From Bacteroidota bacterium (lineage in GTDB: Bacteria; Bacteroidota; Bacteroidia; Flavobacteriales; Flavobacteriaceae): DNA of 6,878 nucleotides. A model generated the notes under the pieces. The model ran no database searches, had not been told where the DNA came from, and saw only the letters and a program-made list of their open reading frames with translations. Below, piece by piece: positions 5,133 to 6,878 of this stretch. A program made the position numbers and the translations under genes. The stretch covers positions 1 through 6,878 of the forward strand of contig JAJRPL010000480.1 in NCBI GenBank assembly GCA_024280815.1, in the 5' to 3' direction. Positions within the stretch are counted from its first letter, which is position 1, and the number at the start of each line of letters is the position of its first letter.

Positions 5133-6878
5133 CTAATATTCAATGGTGTCACAATGAAATTCTTTCTTTTCTTTTTTCTTTGGAGTCTGTGTTTCAGCTC
5201 CTTTATTTTTGGCATTCAACATCATATTAATAAGTTGATTTCTTTCTTTTGTGATGGCTTTACGTTTGGCTTTATCCTTTTCAATATCAAAATAAATAAC
5301 ACCTTCTATGATGGTTTTTTCCGCTTTAGCGTAAACCGAAAGAGGATGATCATTCCATAAGACCAAATCAGCATCTTTACCTACTTTAATACTACCAACG
5401 TTATCATCAATATGTAATAATTTTGCAGGATTTAAGGTTACCATTTTCCAAGCATCTTCTTCAGAAACACCACCATATTTTACCGTTTTAGCTGCTTCTT
5501 GATTTAAACGTCTAGACATTTCAGGGTCGTCAGAGTTGATGGCTGTTATAATACCAACACTATGCATGATTGCGGCATTATAAGGTATGGCATCATTAAC
5601 TTCGTATTTATAAGCCCACCAGTCAGCAAAGGTAGAACCACCAACACCATGAGCTATCATTTTATCGGCCACTTTATAGCCTTCTAAAATATGTGTAAAG
5701 GTATTGATGCGAAAATTGAATTTTTCAGCAACTTTCATCAGCATATTAATTTCGCTTTGTACATAAGAATGGCAAGAAATAAAGCGTTCTTTATTAAGTA
5801 TTTCTGCCAAGGTTTCCATTTCAACATCTTTTCTAAAGGGTTTGCCACTTTTTTTAAGGAGGTCATATTCTTTTGCTCTTTGAAAATAATCGGTGTATAC
5901 TTGTTCAACACCCATTCTAGTTTGTGGAAAACGGATGGTTTGTGTGCTTCCCCAATTTGATTGTTTTACATTTTCACCTAAAGCAAATTTTATAAATTTT
6001 GGTGAGTTTTTGTATATCATTTCTTTGTCAGTAACTCCCCATTTTAATTTGAGAATAGCTGATCTACCACCAATTGGGTTTGCAGAGCCATGTAAAATTT
6101 GACTGGTTGTAACACCACCTGCTAAATTTCTGTAAATACTAATATCTTCACTGTTAATATTGTCTTCAATAGTAACTTCAGCACTTGAATTTTGTCCAGC
6201 TTCATTAATTGATGCCGTTGCAATATGTGAATGTTCATCAATAATACCAGAGGTTAAGTGTTTACCAGTTGCATCAATGATTTGTGCTGATTTGTCAGAA
6301 ATATTATTGCCAATTTTAGCAATCTTTCCATTTTTCACAAGCACATCTGTGCTTTTTAAAATTCCATCTTTTTCATTGGTCCATACCGTAGCATTTTTAA
6401 ATAAAAGGGTTTTTTGTGTTGGTTTTTGTTTAAAACCATAACCGATATTAGGATAGGTAACGGGTAGTATTTTATGTGTTTTTTTACTGATACTGTCCAG
6501 TTTTTTATCCTCTTTAGTTTCTGTATTCTTTTTTGTTGCTGTCCAATCTACAGTACTGCCATCATTTAAAATAGCATCGCCTTTAATTAGATTACTATTC
6601 GTTGTAATGTTGGCTTTTAATCTTTTTGTATCGTCTTTTTGACTTAGAATAATACCAATCCATCCGTCATTATAATTGATAGATGATTTTATTTTAATCG
6701 AATCTTTTTTAACTGTAATTTTTGGTTTATCGGCTTTGCCTGAAAATGTTAAGTTGTAATTTTCATTGGCTAAGGATAAAATATATTCACCTGATAAATC
6801 TTTTATAGTATAATCTTGAATTGTATTTTTTGTGCCTTGTACCCAATTTTCATAGAGGATGGTTTTATCATCAAAAAT
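5133..6878 (-). CDS. Amidohydrolase with intact metal ligands, C-terminal 581 residues
   Basis: The frame is open to the right edge, so the start and any signal peptide are missing; the GTG at 6344 is internal. Of 581 visible residues, about 1-120 form a Lys/Thr/Asn-rich, beta-strand-like region of unknown role, followed by a charged linker. From about 157 (TLLFKNATVWTNEKDG) a full amidohydrolase domain follows. It has IIDEHSH with His216 and His218, GENVK (about 301-305), CHSYVQSE with His370, THILEG with His396, and NSDDPE with Asp450/451 as the likely catalytic Asp. It closes with NPAKLL and GSIKVGKDADLVLW. These are the ligands expected for a metal-dependent hydrolase. The substrate is unknown; related proteins hydrolyse cyclic amides or dipeptides. 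The C-terminus is Lys-rich and ends FHCDTIEY, which I recall as typical of a large flavobacterial amidohydrolase class. It is probably co-transcribed with the degenerate paralogue 53 bp downstream. Confidence 0.9.
   Translation of the reverse strand: MFDDKTILYENWVQGTKNTIQDYTIKDLSGEYILSLANENYNLTFSGKADKPKITVKKDSIKIKSSINYNDGWIGIILSQKDDTKRLKANITTNSNLIKGDAILNDGSTVDWTATKKNTETKEDKKLDSISKKTHKILPVTYPNIGYGFKQKPTQKTLLFKNATVWTNEKDGILKSTDVLVKNGKIAKIGNNISDKSAQIIDATGKHLTSGIIDEHSHIATASINEAGQNSSAEVTIEDNINSEDISIYRNLAGGVTTSQILHGSANPIGGRSAILKLKWGVTDKEMIYKNSPKFIKFALGENVKQSNWGSTQTIRFPQTRMGVEQVYTDYFQRAKEYDLLKKSGKPFRKDVEMETLAEILNKERFISCHSYVQSEINMLMKVAEKFNFRINTFTHILEGYKVADKMIAHGVGGSTFADWWAYKYEVNDAIPYNAAIMHSVGIITAINSDDPEMSRRLNQEAAKTVKYGGVSEEDAWKMVTLNPAKLLHIDDNVGSIKVGKDADLVLWNDHPLSVYAKAEKTIIEGVIYFDIEKDKAKRKAITKERNQLINMMLNAKNKGAETQTPKKKEKKEFHCDTIEY

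Noticed and set aside
5013..5360. Open frame of 115 codons on the + strand
   Set aside because: It is antisense to the ends of two well-supported amidohydrolase genes; its product shows no domain.
5691..6441. Several + strand open frames of 69-93 codons
   Set aside because: All lie opposite the conserved amidohydrolase coding frame and overlap each other; they are shadows.

Overview
This window is AT-rich bacterial DNA that looks like Bacteroidota, most likely Flavobacteriaceae. The evidence is protein-level: Asn/Lys/Ile-rich proteins, a secreted amidohydrolase pair of a type I associate with flavobacteria, and an NtrC-type regulator whose linker and C-terminus resemble flavobacterial versions. 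The genus cannot be set by reading alone.

Layout. (1) Positions 2-856, + strand: the 3' part of an NtrC-family sigma-54 activator. Its receiver domain lies mostly outside the window, and it ends right after the AAA+ domain with no DNA-binding domain. (2) 857-1004: a short intergenic gap almost filled by a foldable element, with an 18-bp closing stem enclosing two smaller hairpins. (3) 1005-3588, - strand: a tight two-gene unit for surface polysaccharide O-acylation, consisting of an AlgI-like membrane-bound O-acyltransferase (MBOAT) followed 8 bp later by an SGNH/DltD-like membrane-anchored protein. The MBOAT gene carries an apparent one-base frameshift in a T5 run near its start, which separates the conserved first 22 residues from the remaining 460 or so. 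(4) 3589-3768: an intergenic gap with a 9-nt tandem duplication, the inverted copy of a GTTGTGCGT motif that also lies at the other end of the acylation unit, and a very GC-rich hairpin followed by T7. (5) 3769-6878, - strand: two consecutive amidohydrolase genes, probably one operon whose start is beyond the window. The upstream one keeps its metal ligands; the downstream one has lost the HxH motif and looks like a conserved pseudo-enzyme partner.

How the parts relate. The acylation pair would move acyl groups across the inner membrane and place them on an exported glycan. The amidohydrolases probably act in the cell envelope on an unidentified substrate; a signal peptide is visible only on the smaller one. 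Nothing ties these functions together. The acylation pair is bounded by matching inverted 9-mers and by structured repeats on both sides, so it reads as an inserted module between older neighbours.

Most worth checking: the folded element at 863-1002, the frameshift in the MBOAT gene, and whether the 990-3645 segment is a mobile cassette.
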